This document shows, piece after piece, positions 25,636 to 33,734 of a DNA stretch of 64,000 bases (the first letter of the stretch is position 1; each line of letters starts with the position of its first letter). Below the pieces are notes generated by a model. The model made no database searches, was not told the origin of the DNA, and saw only the letters and a program-made list of their open reading frames with translations. This DNA is from Neptuniibacter victor. GTDB taxonomy: Bacteria > Pseudomonadota > Gammaproteobacteria > Pseudomonadales > Balneatricaceae. The position numbers and the translations under genes were made by a program. The DNA is taken from positions 930,001 to 994,000 of the forward strand of contig AP025763.1 of NCBI GenBank assembly GCA_027943745.1, read 5' to 3'.

Positions 25636-26913
25636 ATGGAATACAGCGATAACAGCATTTTGCTTGTGGACGATGAAGCTGCCGTTTTAAGTTCGTTAAA
25701 ACGTTTGTTGAGAGTATTGAAGTGTCAGATTTTCACCTCGGAATCTCCTTTAGAAGCGCTTGATCTTTTAAAAGAACAACCGGTTGATATTGTTATAAGT
25801 GATATGCGCATGCCTGAAATGGGAGGCGAATGCTTTTTAGAGCAGGTAGCGGAGCTGTGCCCGGAAACAGAGCGTATTGTTATATCGGGTTATTCTGACG
25901 CCCAGGCAACCATCGATGCCATCAATCGGGGTAAAGTTAGTCGGTTTATGCTCAAACCATGGGAGGACGATGATGTCTTGAAAGTGGTTAAGAAAGGTTT
26001 TGAACTGGCGAGTCTTAAAAAAGAAAATCAGCGATTAAGTGCAGAAACACAAGAAAAAAATGATGCGCTAGAAGCATTAAATAAATCGTTAGATGCAAAA
26101 GTACAAGCGCGAACAGAGCAGCTAAAGCTGGCAAATCGCAGCCTTAAATCAAGCTATCGTTCTGTTGTAAGGATGTTTTCCACGCTGACTGCGCGCCGTT
26201 TAGGGGTTAAAGCCTCGAGTAATAACCAAAGGCTAAACCGCATTCTGGTGACCGTAGCTTCGCGTTTGGATATTACGGGTTCTGAACTAAAGCAGCTTTA
26301 CTATGCTTGGCAATTACGCCAGATCGGCAAATTAAGTTTTACCGATAACCTGTTACAAGTTCCTTATCTAAAGTTAGCCGCAGAGCAGCAACGGATATAT
26401 CAGAATCATCCTGTTTTAGCGCAAGCCGCGTGCTTAATGGTTCGTCCTTTGTACCCGGCAGGTCAGATTATTATTCAACATAAAGAGTATCTAGATGGCA
26501 GTGGCTACCCTAAGGGGCTAGGCAAAGCTGAGATCAGCTTGAGGGCTCAAATCCTTTGTGTGGTAAATGATTATGTTGAGCTTGTTTTAGGGGCTTATGA
26601 TGAACGTCATTACAGTACCGCGGAAGCAATATCATATATGCAAGACGTAGCGCCTGAGCGTTACAATCAAGATGCTGTTAACGCACTATCTGAAGTGGTT
26701 GAGCTATTGAGTCAATCAGGCGATGCCTTGAATGATAAGGTTATTCATAGTGATCAGTTGCGGAAGAATATGAAATTGAGTCGAGACTTGATCAGCGAAG
26801 AGGGCATTCTCTTGCTCAGTGTCGATCAAGTTATCGATGAAACAGCCATCGAGCGGATACGGGAGATTGAGTTTAATTTAGAGGAATCATTTAAAATCTA
26901 TATCTCTCAATAG
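25636..26913 (+). CDS. Response regulator with degenerate HD-GYP domain
   Basis: The 425-residue protein has a receiver (about 6-130; VDDE, Asp56 in VISDMRMP, LKPW), a coiled coil (about 135-180) and a C-terminal HD-GYP-type domain. The DGSGYP signature is kept (HKEYLDGSGYPKGL) but the metal-binding HD dyad is lost (RQIGKL where HDIGKL is expected), so c-di-GMP hydrolysis is unlikely. It is a sister of the regulator at 17732-19075. It lies 57 bases after the membrane kinase gene and is its probable partner. The convergent KASIII gene starts 46 bases further on. Confidence 0.87.
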   Translation: MEYSDNSILLVDDEAAVLSSLKRLLRVLKCQIFTSESPLEALDLLKEQPVDIVISDMRMPEMGGECFLEQVAELCPETERIVISGYSDAQATIDAINRGKVSRFMLKPWEDDDVLKVVKKGFELASLKKENQRLSAETQEKNDALEALNKSLDAKVQARTEQLKLANRSLKSSYRSVVRMFSTLTARRLGVKASSNNQRLNRILVTVASRLDITGSELKQLYYAWQLRQIGKLSFTDNLLQVPYLKLAAEQQRIYQNHPVLAQAACLMVRPLYPAGQIIIQHKEYLDGSGYPKGLGKAEISLRAQILCVVNDYVELVLGAYDERHYSTAEAISYMQDVAPERYNQDAVNALSEVVELLSQSGDALNDKVIHSDQLRKNMKLSRDLISEEGILLLSVDQVIDETAIERIREIEFNLEESFKIYISQ

Positions 26914-26959
26914 TGCTCAATCACAATGGCTGTTTTAATCGGTATAAACCTGTCTACCT

Positions 26960-28093
26960 TCAGCGTTTTTTAATGACCAAGCTACCGATTGAATAACCCG
27001 CGCCAAAAGAGCATATCACGCCGATATCACCCGACTTTAAATCATTTTGATGAAGGTTGAAGGCGATTAATGAGCCCGCCGAGGCCGTGTTGGCATATTG
27101 GTCTAGAACAATGGGGGCTTCATCTGCATTGGCTTCTCTGCCGAGTAAACGCTTGCCTATAAGCACGTTCATATTGATATTGGCTTGATGCAGCCACCAG
27201 CGTTTGACTGCATGGTTTTCAATACCAAGTGTCTCTAACTGCTGAGTTAAGTGTTCTGCGGCCATTGGGCAGACCTCTTTAAACACTTTACGTCCGTTCT
27301 GGATAAAGAACTTATCATCCCCAAAGGGCTCGGAATCATCGGTATACGATAGATAGCCGAAGTTTGAGCGGATATTGTTTGAGAATTGGGTAACTGATTT
27401 TGTGCTAAGTACTTCGTAACTGTGGGACGATTGGCAAGTGTCTGCACGTTCCATAATGGTCGCAACAGATACGTCACCAAAAATAAAGTGACTGTCGCGA
27501 TCTCGCCAATTATTTTGCGGTGAAGTGAGCTCTGGATTAATGACCAGGACGGTTTTTGCAGTGTCGGCCATCAGCATTTCATAAGCGCGTTGCAAAGCAA
27601 ATGTTGCTGAAGAGCACGCAACGAGCATATCAAAACCAAAGCCTTCGATACCAAGTTCATTTTGAACTTCAATCGCAATCGCCGGATAAGCACGTTGGGT
27701 GTAAGAGCAACCGATAATCACGGCATCGATATCCGCTGCTTTTTTATTGGCGGAAATCATCGCTTTTTTTGCGGCATTTATAGCCATCTCTGCTTGATGC
27801 GAGAGCTGGTCATTGTCACGTGGTTCTATGTAGGGACGCATTCTCTCAGGGTCTAATGCACCTTCTTTGCGGTACACATAACGACTTTTTATACCCGAAG
27901 CCTTGGTAATGAATTCTGCGCTGGAGAGTGGTTTCTCTTTTACGGAGCCCGCTTCGATTTCATTTTGGTGTCGACTGTTGAATGCAGTAGCATAGCTATT
28001 ATATGCCTCTACAAGCTCCTCATTAGAGATGGAGTACTCTGGAGTCCAAAGTCCATAGCCGCTAATAACAATAGGGTTGTTTGGTTGATTCAT
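26960..28093 (-). CDS. Beta-ketoacyl-ACP synthase III family (FabH-like)
   Basis: The 377-residue thiolase-fold protein has the KASIII triad: Cys in LVACSSATFALQRAY, His in WLHQANINMN and Asn in YANTASAGSLIAF, plus the C-terminal GAGYSIGSLVIKK. KASIII enzymes condense an acyl-CoA with malonyl-ACP. The long N-terminal insertion (residues about 25-80) and overall length are more like the Pseudomonas PA3286-type enzyme, which takes medium-chain acyl-CoA into fatty-acid synthesis, than the primary FabH of about 320 residues. The comparison is from memory of the family. It is monocistronic. Confidence 0.85.
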   Translation of the reverse strand: MNQPNNPIVISGYGLWTPEYSISNEELVEAYNSYATAFNSRHQNEIEAGSVKEKPLSSAEFITKASGIKSRYVYRKEGALDPERMRPYIEPRDNDQLSHQAEMAINAAKKAMISANKKAADIDAVIIGCSYTQRAYPAIAIEVQNELGIEGFGFDMLVACSSATFALQRAYEMLMADTAKTVLVINPELTSPQNNWRDRDSHFIFGDVSVATIMERADTCQSSHSYEVLSTKSVTQFSNNIRSNFGYLSYTDDSEPFGDDKFFIQNGRKVFKEVCPMAAEHLTQQLETLGIENHAVKRWWLHQANINMNVLIGKRLLGREANADEAPIVLDQYANTASAGSLIAFNLHQNDLKSGDIGVICSFGAGYSIGSLVIKKR

Positions 28094-28394
28094 AAATGAC
28101 TCTTGGCTAGGTCTATTTAAGGATATTACTGCGCAGAAATAGATAAAAACGACCGCTAAGCTAAAGCGATCTTTAAACTAAAGCAAACTACAGCGACTGC
28201 GTATTGCGCTATTTAACGATAGACGCATAAATGGGATAGGTAAATTTTGGCGGGTTTATACGTCAATAACTAGTGACATAAACGGTAAATATGGGTAACA
28301 AATTTGTTCACGGCCTGGGCTGTGAATTTTGCGTCATTGTCTATGATTGCTAGGCGGGGACTATTGACTGACGTGGACCATTACTAGAAATAAA
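28094..28394. other. Intergenic region with an imperfect inverted repeat
   Basis: About 300 bases without a gene separate the KASIII and rsuA genes. They contain CTAAAGC-type short repeats near 28155-28185 and a 20-base imperfect palindrome at 28307-28326 with TTCAC and GTGAA arms. Part must carry the promoter of the leftward KASIII gene. I see no coding capacity. Confidence 0.4.
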
Positions 28395-29084
28395 CTATTG
28401 ATCGAATGATCTGATCTCTTGCTCTGTAAGAAAACGCCATTCCCCTACATTCAGATCCAGTTGAATGTGACCAATTTTGACACGATGCAGATTGATAACT
28501 TTATTACCGACTGCTGCAAACATACGCTTAACTTGATGATACCTTCCCTCGGTAATCGTTAGCATCACTTCGTGGCTTTGAATGATAGAGAGCTCGGCTG
28601 GTCGTGTAGGTTTACTTTCTCCTTGCAGCATAATGCCCTCCGTTAACGCTTCTTTTACATCGGAGCTGATAGGGTTGCGTAAGGTGACGTGATAAACCTT
28701 TTTACATTGTTTGTTAGGGTTTGTGATGCCAAAGGACCAGTGTCCATCATCGGTGATTAACACTAAACCGGTGGTATCTGCATCAAGGCGGCCTGCAATA
28801 TGTAGCTCCGATTTTTTTTCGATATTTAAACCGTTGAAAAGAGATGGATAGGCCTCATCAATATTTGAGCAGATCGTATCTTTAGGTTTATGCATCATCA
28901 GGTAGCGTGGAGGGCGAGGGGTTAACGGTTGATCGTTAAGCGTAATGTGATTATTTTCATGCACTTGCACCGAAGGGTCTAATATAGCAATGCCATTAAC
29001 GCACACTAAGCCGTTCTGAATAGAAGTTTGGGCTTCCTCTTTCGTTAGCTCGGTACTTCGGCAGGTAAATCGGTCTAGGCGCAT
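28395..29084 (-). CDS. rsuA: 16S rRNA pseudouridine(516) synthase RsuA
   Basis: RsuA isomerises U516 of 16S rRNA to pseudouridine. The 229-residue protein has an N-terminal S4-like RNA-binding region (about 1-60) and the catalytic motif GRLDADTTGLVLITDDG with the conserved Asp, then EGRYHQVKRMFAAVGN near the C-terminus, both nearly as in E. coli RsuA (231 residues). The protein KKP-type signature HKPKDTICSN precedes. It is monocistronic and divergent from the hypothetical gene at 29304. Confidence 0.92.
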   Translation of the reverse strand: MRLDRFTCRSTELTKEEAQTSIQNGLVCVNGIAILDPSVQVHENNHITLNDQPLTPRPPRYLMMHKPKDTICSNIDEAYPSLFNGLNIEKKSELHIAGRLDADTTGLVLITDDGHWSFGITNPNKQCKKVYHVTLRNPISSDVKEALTEGIMLQGESKPTRPAELSIIQSHEVMLTITEGRYHQVKRMFAAVGNKVINLHRVKIGHIQLDLNVGEWRFLTEQEIRSFDQ

Positions 29085-29303
29085 AAGCTGTCAGGGTAGC
29101 GTTTATCAAAAAAGGTGGGGCTATTATCCGCCAGAATTCAGTTTTCGCAATATTAGATGCGTCGTTTGGTTCTTTACCGTGGATACTCGCGTATGATCCC
29201 TTTTTTATATGCAGCCTTGGATAGCTTTTCGGATGGTTTCTTGGCATTCCTTCATTCTTGCAATCTCTGAGTCCAGCACATTCTATAGTTAAATGGAGAG
29301 ATC

Positions 29304-29864
29304 ATGCCTAAGTGTAATTTTTATGCGGTAGACGGGGATTATGAGATCATTTTAGATCTGATTTTCAATGAATTGAAGTGTAAGGTTTATCAGAAATACT
29401 CTGAGCCAGATGCTGAACTTGTGCAGTTTCACAGTACGGCCGAAGTGGTTGAATACTACCAGCTAAACGGTTTTTCGTCTCAGCAGGGTAAGTCAGCCCA
29501 TTTGATGTTATGGCCGGTAGAAGCATCTGATAACTTTGTGATCACCAAGCAAGTAGTCACCTCTAGAAAGTTTAAGGGGGCGACACGTTCGCGTGCTGAG
29601 GGCTGGGGCTTGATCCAGTTGGAGTTGCGAGGCAATAGCAGTAAAGGATTGAGCGAGTGCCAAACAAATAACAGTACGGAAAAACACTCAAAAGCTTTAG
29701 AAGAAAAGCATAAAGAGAGCTTAGGTTTAGTGTCTGAGTGGAAGTGGGATGTTGTGGTTCGTACCGCTAAAAAATTGAATGACTATATCTTGAACAAATC
29801 AGAAAAAAGGCAGGGCACTAAAGCAGTCATGCCAAAAGCGGCAAAATTTAGTTTGGCTGAGTGA
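29304..29864 (+). CDS. Hypothetical protein, 186 residues
   Basis: I do not recognise the family. Residues 1-110 form a mixed alpha/beta domain (MPKCNFYAVDGDYEIILDLIF start; SAHLMLWPVEAS and VVTSRKFKGATRSRAEGWG further on); the last third is lysine-rich and probably helical or flexible. There is no signal peptide or membrane helix. A GGAGAG Shine-Dalgarno lies about 6 bases before the ATG, and the frame is intact, so I regard it as a real gene. It stands alone between rsuA (divergent) and a GGDEF gene (convergent). Confidence 0.7.
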   Translation: MPKCNFYAVDGDYEIILDLIFNELKCKVYQKYSEPDAELVQFHSTAEVVEYYQLNGFSSQQGKSAHLMLWPVEASDNFVITKQVVTSRKFKGATRSRAEGWGLIQLELRGNSSKGLSECQTNNSTEKHSKALEEKHKESLGLVSEWKWDVVVRTAKKLNDYILNKSEKRQGTKAVMPKAAKFSLAE

Positions 29865-29967
29865 TAGAGTACGAATAGTCGCCTAAGTACAAGGGGCTCT
29901 AATTGCTAAAGCCTCTTACACTGGTAGAGATGACTTTAGTGTCATTTTCTATTTAGTGGCTTTCTAT

Positions 29968-30981
29968 CTAATGGTTGGGCATCAACTTAACGTTATTCCT
30001 GTTACAGTCTTTGGCTTGGTAAAGTGCCTGATCCATGCGTGAGAAGATGCTATCCCCACTATCTTCTGTATTGTATTCGGTCACGCCAAAACTACATGTG
30101 ACCTGTATGTTATTTTCGTTACGCATCTCAGCAATGTAATGCCGTAGCCTTTCTGCCATCTCTAGCGCCGTATCTGCTTCGGTGTTAGGTAGAATAATGG
30201 CGAACTCTTCACCTCCCCAGCGAGCGAGTATATCGCTTTCGCGAATATGCTCTTGTAGTGTTTCTGCGACGCTGGTTAGCACTTTATCCCCCATGCTATG
30301 CCCATAGATATCATTAACCTGTTTAAATAGATCGATATCAGCGAGGATCACCGACATTGGTTGTGAGTAGCGTTTTGCGCGTTTAATCTCTATGTCGATA
30401 AGTTGTTCAAACATACGGCGGTTATAGATACCGGTAAGCATGTCGCGGCTGGCGAGTTGTTCTACTTCTAGAACCTTTTCTTGTAGCGTTTCATTTAGTT
30501 CGGCAAGCTCTTCTGTTCGTACTTTAATCAAGTGCTCTAAATCGGCGTAATCACCGACGATGAGCTGAGATTGCTGAGCTAGTTTTTCTTGAGTCGTTCT
30601 CAGTTCGTCGATATTGGTATGGGCGCCTATCATTCTGGCTGGGCTGTTATCGGGCAAGCGTTCTACTATTTTTCCTGAATCTTCTATCCACAGGTAAGTC
30701 CCGTCTGCTTTCAAACAACGGTACTGAATTCGGTATGCGGGAATGCGATCTTTCACATAATCTTCAAAATGTGCCATGACGTTGGGATAATCATCGGGAT
30801 GGATAACATTTTCCCACGTGAGAACGTCTTGATTTAGGCTATCAACATCGTAACCTAGCATACGATACCAGCCCGCACTTCTGGATACGTGCCCTGTTAA
30901 CACATCCCAATTCCAAACCCCATCAGCAACAATATCAAGAACGTGCCGTAAGGTTTCATCTGTACTTGGCCAAGTAGGCAT
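29968..30981 (-). CDS. PAS-GGDEF diguanylate cyclase
   Basis: The 337-residue soluble protein has an N-terminal PAS domain of the PAS_3/PAC type (about 10-130; DGVWNWDVLTGHVSRS, YRCLKADGTYLWIEDSG), a coiled-coil linker (135-175) and a GGDEF domain (about 178-335) with an intact RWGGEEF active site. RESD five residues before the signature fits the RxxD product-inhibition site. It should make c-di-GMP in response to a PAS-bound signal or partner. It is monocistronic; the opposing EAL and degenerate proteins in the window act on the same messenger pool. Confidence 0.9.
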   Translation of the reverse strand: MPTWPSTDETLRHVLDIVADGVWNWDVLTGHVSRSAGWYRMLGYDVDSLNQDVLTWENVIHPDDYPNVMAHFEDYVKDRIPAYRIQYRCLKADGTYLWIEDSGKIVERLPDNSPARMIGAHTNIDELRTTQEKLAQQSQLIVGDYADLEHLIKVRTEELAELNETLQEKVLEVEQLASRDMLTGIYNRRMFEQLIDIEIKRAKRYSQPMSVILADIDLFKQVNDIYGHSMGDKVLTSVAETLQEHIRESDILARWGGEEFAIILPNTEADTALEMAERLRHYIAEMRNENNIQVTCSFGVTEYNTEDSGDSIFSRMDQALYQAKDCNRNNVKLMPNH

Positions 30982-31190
30982 TTTGTATTCCGTTACTCCG
31001 ATTGTGTGGATGATTGCTAATTGATGGTTTTAATATTGAATGTTCTTTCAAACATAACAGTATAGCCTATAGATCGTTATTACGTTTGCCGCCAGGAATT
31101 GGATCTTTGTGGTTCTAAAAATAGTCAGCGTTATATAAACCTATTTGTTTATAACATTTAGATAGCCTGATGCAGCCTTTATAAGGTGTG

Positions 31191-31679
31191 TTAGCGTTCA
31201 ACATAATCTAGCGGCATCGCTGTGCTATCAACCACTTTCCGCATGATAAACGCTGACTTAACACCCGTTACGCCACGTATACGGGTGATCTTTCCTAACA
31301 GGATATCTTGATATCGGTCCATATCTGGCACAGCAACTTTGAGTTGGTAGTCAGCATCATGGCCAGTGATCAAGTAGCACTCCATTACTTCGGGTAGTGT
31401 TTGGATGGTGCGTTCAAACTCTTCAAAGCGCTCGGGGATATGCTTGTCCATACTGATATGCAGCAGAGCAAAGAGATTTAGATCGACGGCTCTTTCATTA
31501 AGGCGAATAACCTTATCCCGTATTACCCCAGATTCTTCAAGCGCCTTTACACGGCGAGAGCAAGGCGCGGCTGTCAGTCCAACACGCTCGGCTAAATCTT
31601 GGTTCGATAGATCGCCGTTTTGTTGCAGTTCGTGCAATATTTTTAAATCAAAACGATCAAGTGAGACAGAAGTTTTCAT
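31191..31679 (-). CDS. Lrp/AsnC family transcriptional regulator
   Basis: The 162-residue protein has the Lrp-type N-terminal helix-turn-helix (residues about 5-55, DLKILHELQQNGDLSNQDLAERVGLTAAPCSRRVKALEESG) and a C-terminal RAM ligand-binding domain (about 70-150; ITGHDADYQLKVAVPDMDRY). Such proteins sense amino acids as octamers or dimers. It is divergent from leuA, so leucine or a related amino acid is a natural guess for the effector, and a pair of TTGCGCAA palindromes lies between the two genes. Confidence 0.9.
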   Translation of the reverse strand: MKTSVSLDRFDLKILHELQQNGDLSNQDLAERVGLTAAPCSRRVKALEESGVIRDKVIRLNERAVDLNLFALLHISMDKHIPERFEEFERTIQTLPEVMECYLITGHDADYQLKVAVPDMDRYQDILLGKITRIRGVTGVKSAFIMRKVVDSTAMPLDYVER

Positions 31680-31736
31680 ATCTTTTCTTTTGTTAGCAAT
31701 TATTTTTTAGTTTTTAGTTTATATGCTTGTGTTTTG

Positions 31737-31784
31737 TTGCGCAATTTTTGTTATTGGCAGCTATTTAGATCGGTAATTGCGCAA
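31737..31784. promoter_or_regulatory. Pair of TTGCGCAA palindromes between the lrp-like gene and leuA
   Basis: The self-complementary word TTGCGCAA occurs at 31737-31744 and 31777-31784, exactly 40 bases apart centre to centre (about four helical turns). The second lies just upstream of a -10-like TATAAA at 31792-31797. Phased sites are usual for Lrp-family oligomers. I infer binding by the adjacent Lrp-like protein; this is untested. Confidence 0.4.
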
Positions 31785-31817
31785 GATGAGCTATAAACTT
31801 ATCTTCATCGGTTGAGG

Positions 31818-31935
31818 GCTTGCTTAGCAAGAGCGTAAAGCAAGCAGATAGGTTAAAAATTAGATGCCAATCAGCATCTAAGGGTGAGATCACCAAGAGT
31901 GGTTGTAGCCAGCTTAATAAGGTTTATCGAACCTT
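31818..31935 (+). ncRNA. Structured 5' leader of leuA
   Basis: Several short hairpins follow one another: GCTTGCTT with AAGCAAGC (31818-31845), TAGATGC with GCATCTA (31861-31880), GGTG with CACC near 31883-31894, and AAGGTT with AACCTT (31919-31935). A strong terminator follows at 31982. I find no leucine-rich leader peptide; the short frames present (for example nine codons from the ATG near 31786) contain at most one leucine. The layout is that of a transcription-attenuation leader of unknown sensing type. Confidence 0.4.
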
Positions 31936-31981
31936 TCTTCAGTGCCACAAGCACAAACTGAACAAGTACCGGATTTAGTAC

Positions 31982-32025
31982 CCCGCCGCCTCAATTACAC
32001 GTGAATTTAGGCGGCGGGTTTTATT
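31982..32025 (+). terminator. Attenuator-like terminator before leuA
   Basis: CCCGCCGCCT (31982-31991) pairs with AGGCGGCGGG (32009-32018); an inner AATT/AATT pairing extends the stem, and TTTTATTT follows. It ends about 45 bases before the leuA ATG at 32070 and lies within the leuA transcript if the promoter is upstream near 31790, so it must be bypassed for leuA expression. Confidence 0.75.
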
Positions 32026-32069
32026 TCAAACTCTTCTTTATAGATACCGACTTAACATGGGAAAGCGTT

Positions 32070-33731
32070 ATGTTTGATCATCGCAAATATCGTCGTTTTG
32101 AAACTGTCCGTTTGACTGACCGTACCTGGCCAGATCAAGAGATAAATAAAGCACCGGATTGGTGTAGTGTTGATCTGCGAGACGGTAATCAAGCGCTGAT
32201 CAATCCTATGTCGGTTGAGCAGAAAACCAAAATGTTTACCTTGTTGGTCAAGCTAGGATTTAAGGAGATCGAAGTTGGATTTCCCTCTGCGTCCAAGCCC
32301 GATTTTGATTTTGTGCGTAAGTTGATCGAAGAGGATCGTATCCCCGAAGGCGTTACCATTCAGGTGTTGACGCAAGCGCGAGAGGAGTTGATCAAACGTA
32401 CCTACGAAGCGTTAGAAGGGGCTAAAAAAGCCAACGTGCATGTGTATAACTCGACATCGGTTGTACAGCGTGAACAAGTTTTTAACATGAGCCGTGATGA
32501 GATTAAACAGATCGCTGTTCAAGGGGCGCGTTGGGTGCGCGACTACGCGGCCAATTATCCGGTGACTCAGTGGGAGTTTCAGTATTCCCCCGAAAGCTTT
32601 ACCGGCACCGAGATGGATTATGCCGTTGAAGTATGCGATGCCGTCATCGCCGAGTGGAGACCAGAAACCGGGCAGCAAGTGGTTATCAACCTGCCTGCCA
32701 CGGTAGAGATGTCATCACCGAATGTTTTCGCCGATCAGATCGAATATTTCTGTCGTCATCTAGCGCAACGAGATCAGGTACGTATTAGTTTGCATACTCA
32801 TAATGACCGTGGCTGTGGTGTTGCAGCGGCCGAGTTGGGTGTAATGGCTGGTGCTGATCGTGTTGAAGGCACTTTGATGGGTAATGGTGAGCGTACCGGT
32901 AATATGGACATTATCACCATGGCGATGAACCTTTATTCACAAGGTGTTGATCCAGAATTGGATTTTTCAAATATTCCAGAGATCATTGAGGTTGTGGAAT
33001 ATTGTAATGAACTGCCTGTTGCCGCACGCCACCCTTGGGCAGGCGAGCTTGTCTATACCGCGTTTTCTGGCAGTCACCAGGATGCGATTCGTAAGTCGGT
33101 TAATTATCACAAAGACAACAACCAACTGCATTGGGATGTGGCGTATCTGCCGATTGATCCGCGCGATATAGGTCGTGAATATGAAGCGGTAGTACGTATC
33201 AACAGCCAAAGCGGTAAAGGCGGCGTTGCCCTAGTGCTAGAGCGTGATTTCGGGATTGAATTGCCAAAATGGATGCACACGCCATTAAGTAAAAAAGTAC
33301 AAAGTGCCGCAGAAGAGCAAGGGATCGAAGTATCGCCGGATTCAATAAAAGCGATCTACGAACAATTTTTTGTGGCCGTGCCAAGCCAATGGCAGTTGGG
33401 TAATTACGAGTTGCACACCGAATCCAATCAAGTCAGTGCGCAATTCAGCATCGGCGATACACCATTTTCGGGTAAAGGCGCGGGTGCACTAGAAGCCCTA
33501 TGCGATGCCCTTTGTGCTGAGTATCAATGCACGATTGACGTTAGCCAGTTTGATGAACATTCGATCGGTTCTGGAACCGATGCCCAAGCGCTGGCGTCCA
33601 TCTGTGTCGCGGTGAATGGCAAGGTAGAGTATGCGGTTGCGACTCACGAAGATACTTCGGCTGCAGCACTACAAGCGATGTTGACTGCGTTTAGTCGCAA
33701 TGCGGATAAAACAGCAGAGCAGGTTGCTTAA
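32070..33731 (+). CDS. leuA: 2-isopropylmalate synthase
   Basis: LeuA condenses acetyl-CoA and 2-oxoisovalerate, the committed step of leucine synthesis. I place the start at ATG 32070 (553 residues, MFDHRKYRRFETVRLTDR); the longer frame from 32001 begins inside a terminator hairpin. Motifs: WCSVDLRDGNQALINPM (metal/acetyl-CoA site), GFKEIEVGFPSASKPDFDFVR, HTHNDRGCGVAAAELGVMAGADRVEGTL and NGERTGNMDI. The C-terminal part (about 425-550) is the leucine-binding allosteric domain. The length and sequence are of the longer LeuA class seen in Pseudomonas and actinobacteria. leuBCD are not nearby. A LysR gene converges 3 bases after the stop. Confidence 0.93.
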   Translation: MFDHRKYRRFETVRLTDRTWPDQEINKAPDWCSVDLRDGNQALINPMSVEQKTKMFTLLVKLGFKEIEVGFPSASKPDFDFVRKLIEEDRIPEGVTIQVLTQAREELIKRTYEALEGAKKANVHVYNSTSVVQREQVFNMSRDEIKQIAVQGARWVRDYAANYPVTQWEFQYSPESFTGTEMDYAVEVCDAVIAEWRPETGQQVVINLPATVEMSSPNVFADQIEYFCRHLAQRDQVRISLHTHNDRGCGVAAAELGVMAGADRVEGTLMGNGERTGNMDIITMAMNLYSQGVDPELDFSNIPEIIEVVEYCNELPVAARHPWAGELVYTAFSGSHQDAIRKSVNYHKDNNQLHWDVAYLPIDPRDIGREYEAVVRINSQSGKGGVALVLERDFGIELPKWMHTPLSKKVQSAAEEQGIEVSPDSIKAIYEQFFVAVPSQWQLGNYELHTESNQVSAQFSIGDTPFSGKGAGALEALCDALCAEYQCTIDVSQFDEHSIGSGTDAQALASICVAVNGKVEYAVATHEDTSAAALQAMLTAFSRNADKTAEQVA

Positions 33732-33734
33732 CGG

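Noticed and set aside
28996-29247. Minus-strand 83-codon frame before rsuA
   Set aside because: It overlaps the rsuA start in another frame, covers its promoter region and has a basic, low-complexity translation without support.
31818-31880. tRNA or T-box in the leuA leader
   Set aside because: The hairpins do not form a cloverleaf, and I find no T-box sequence or CCA-type 3' end complement.
32001-32069. Longer leuA start at 32001
   Set aside because: The extra 23 codons begin inside the terminator hairpin loop, are not family-like, and the ATG at 32070 aligns with other LeuA proteins.
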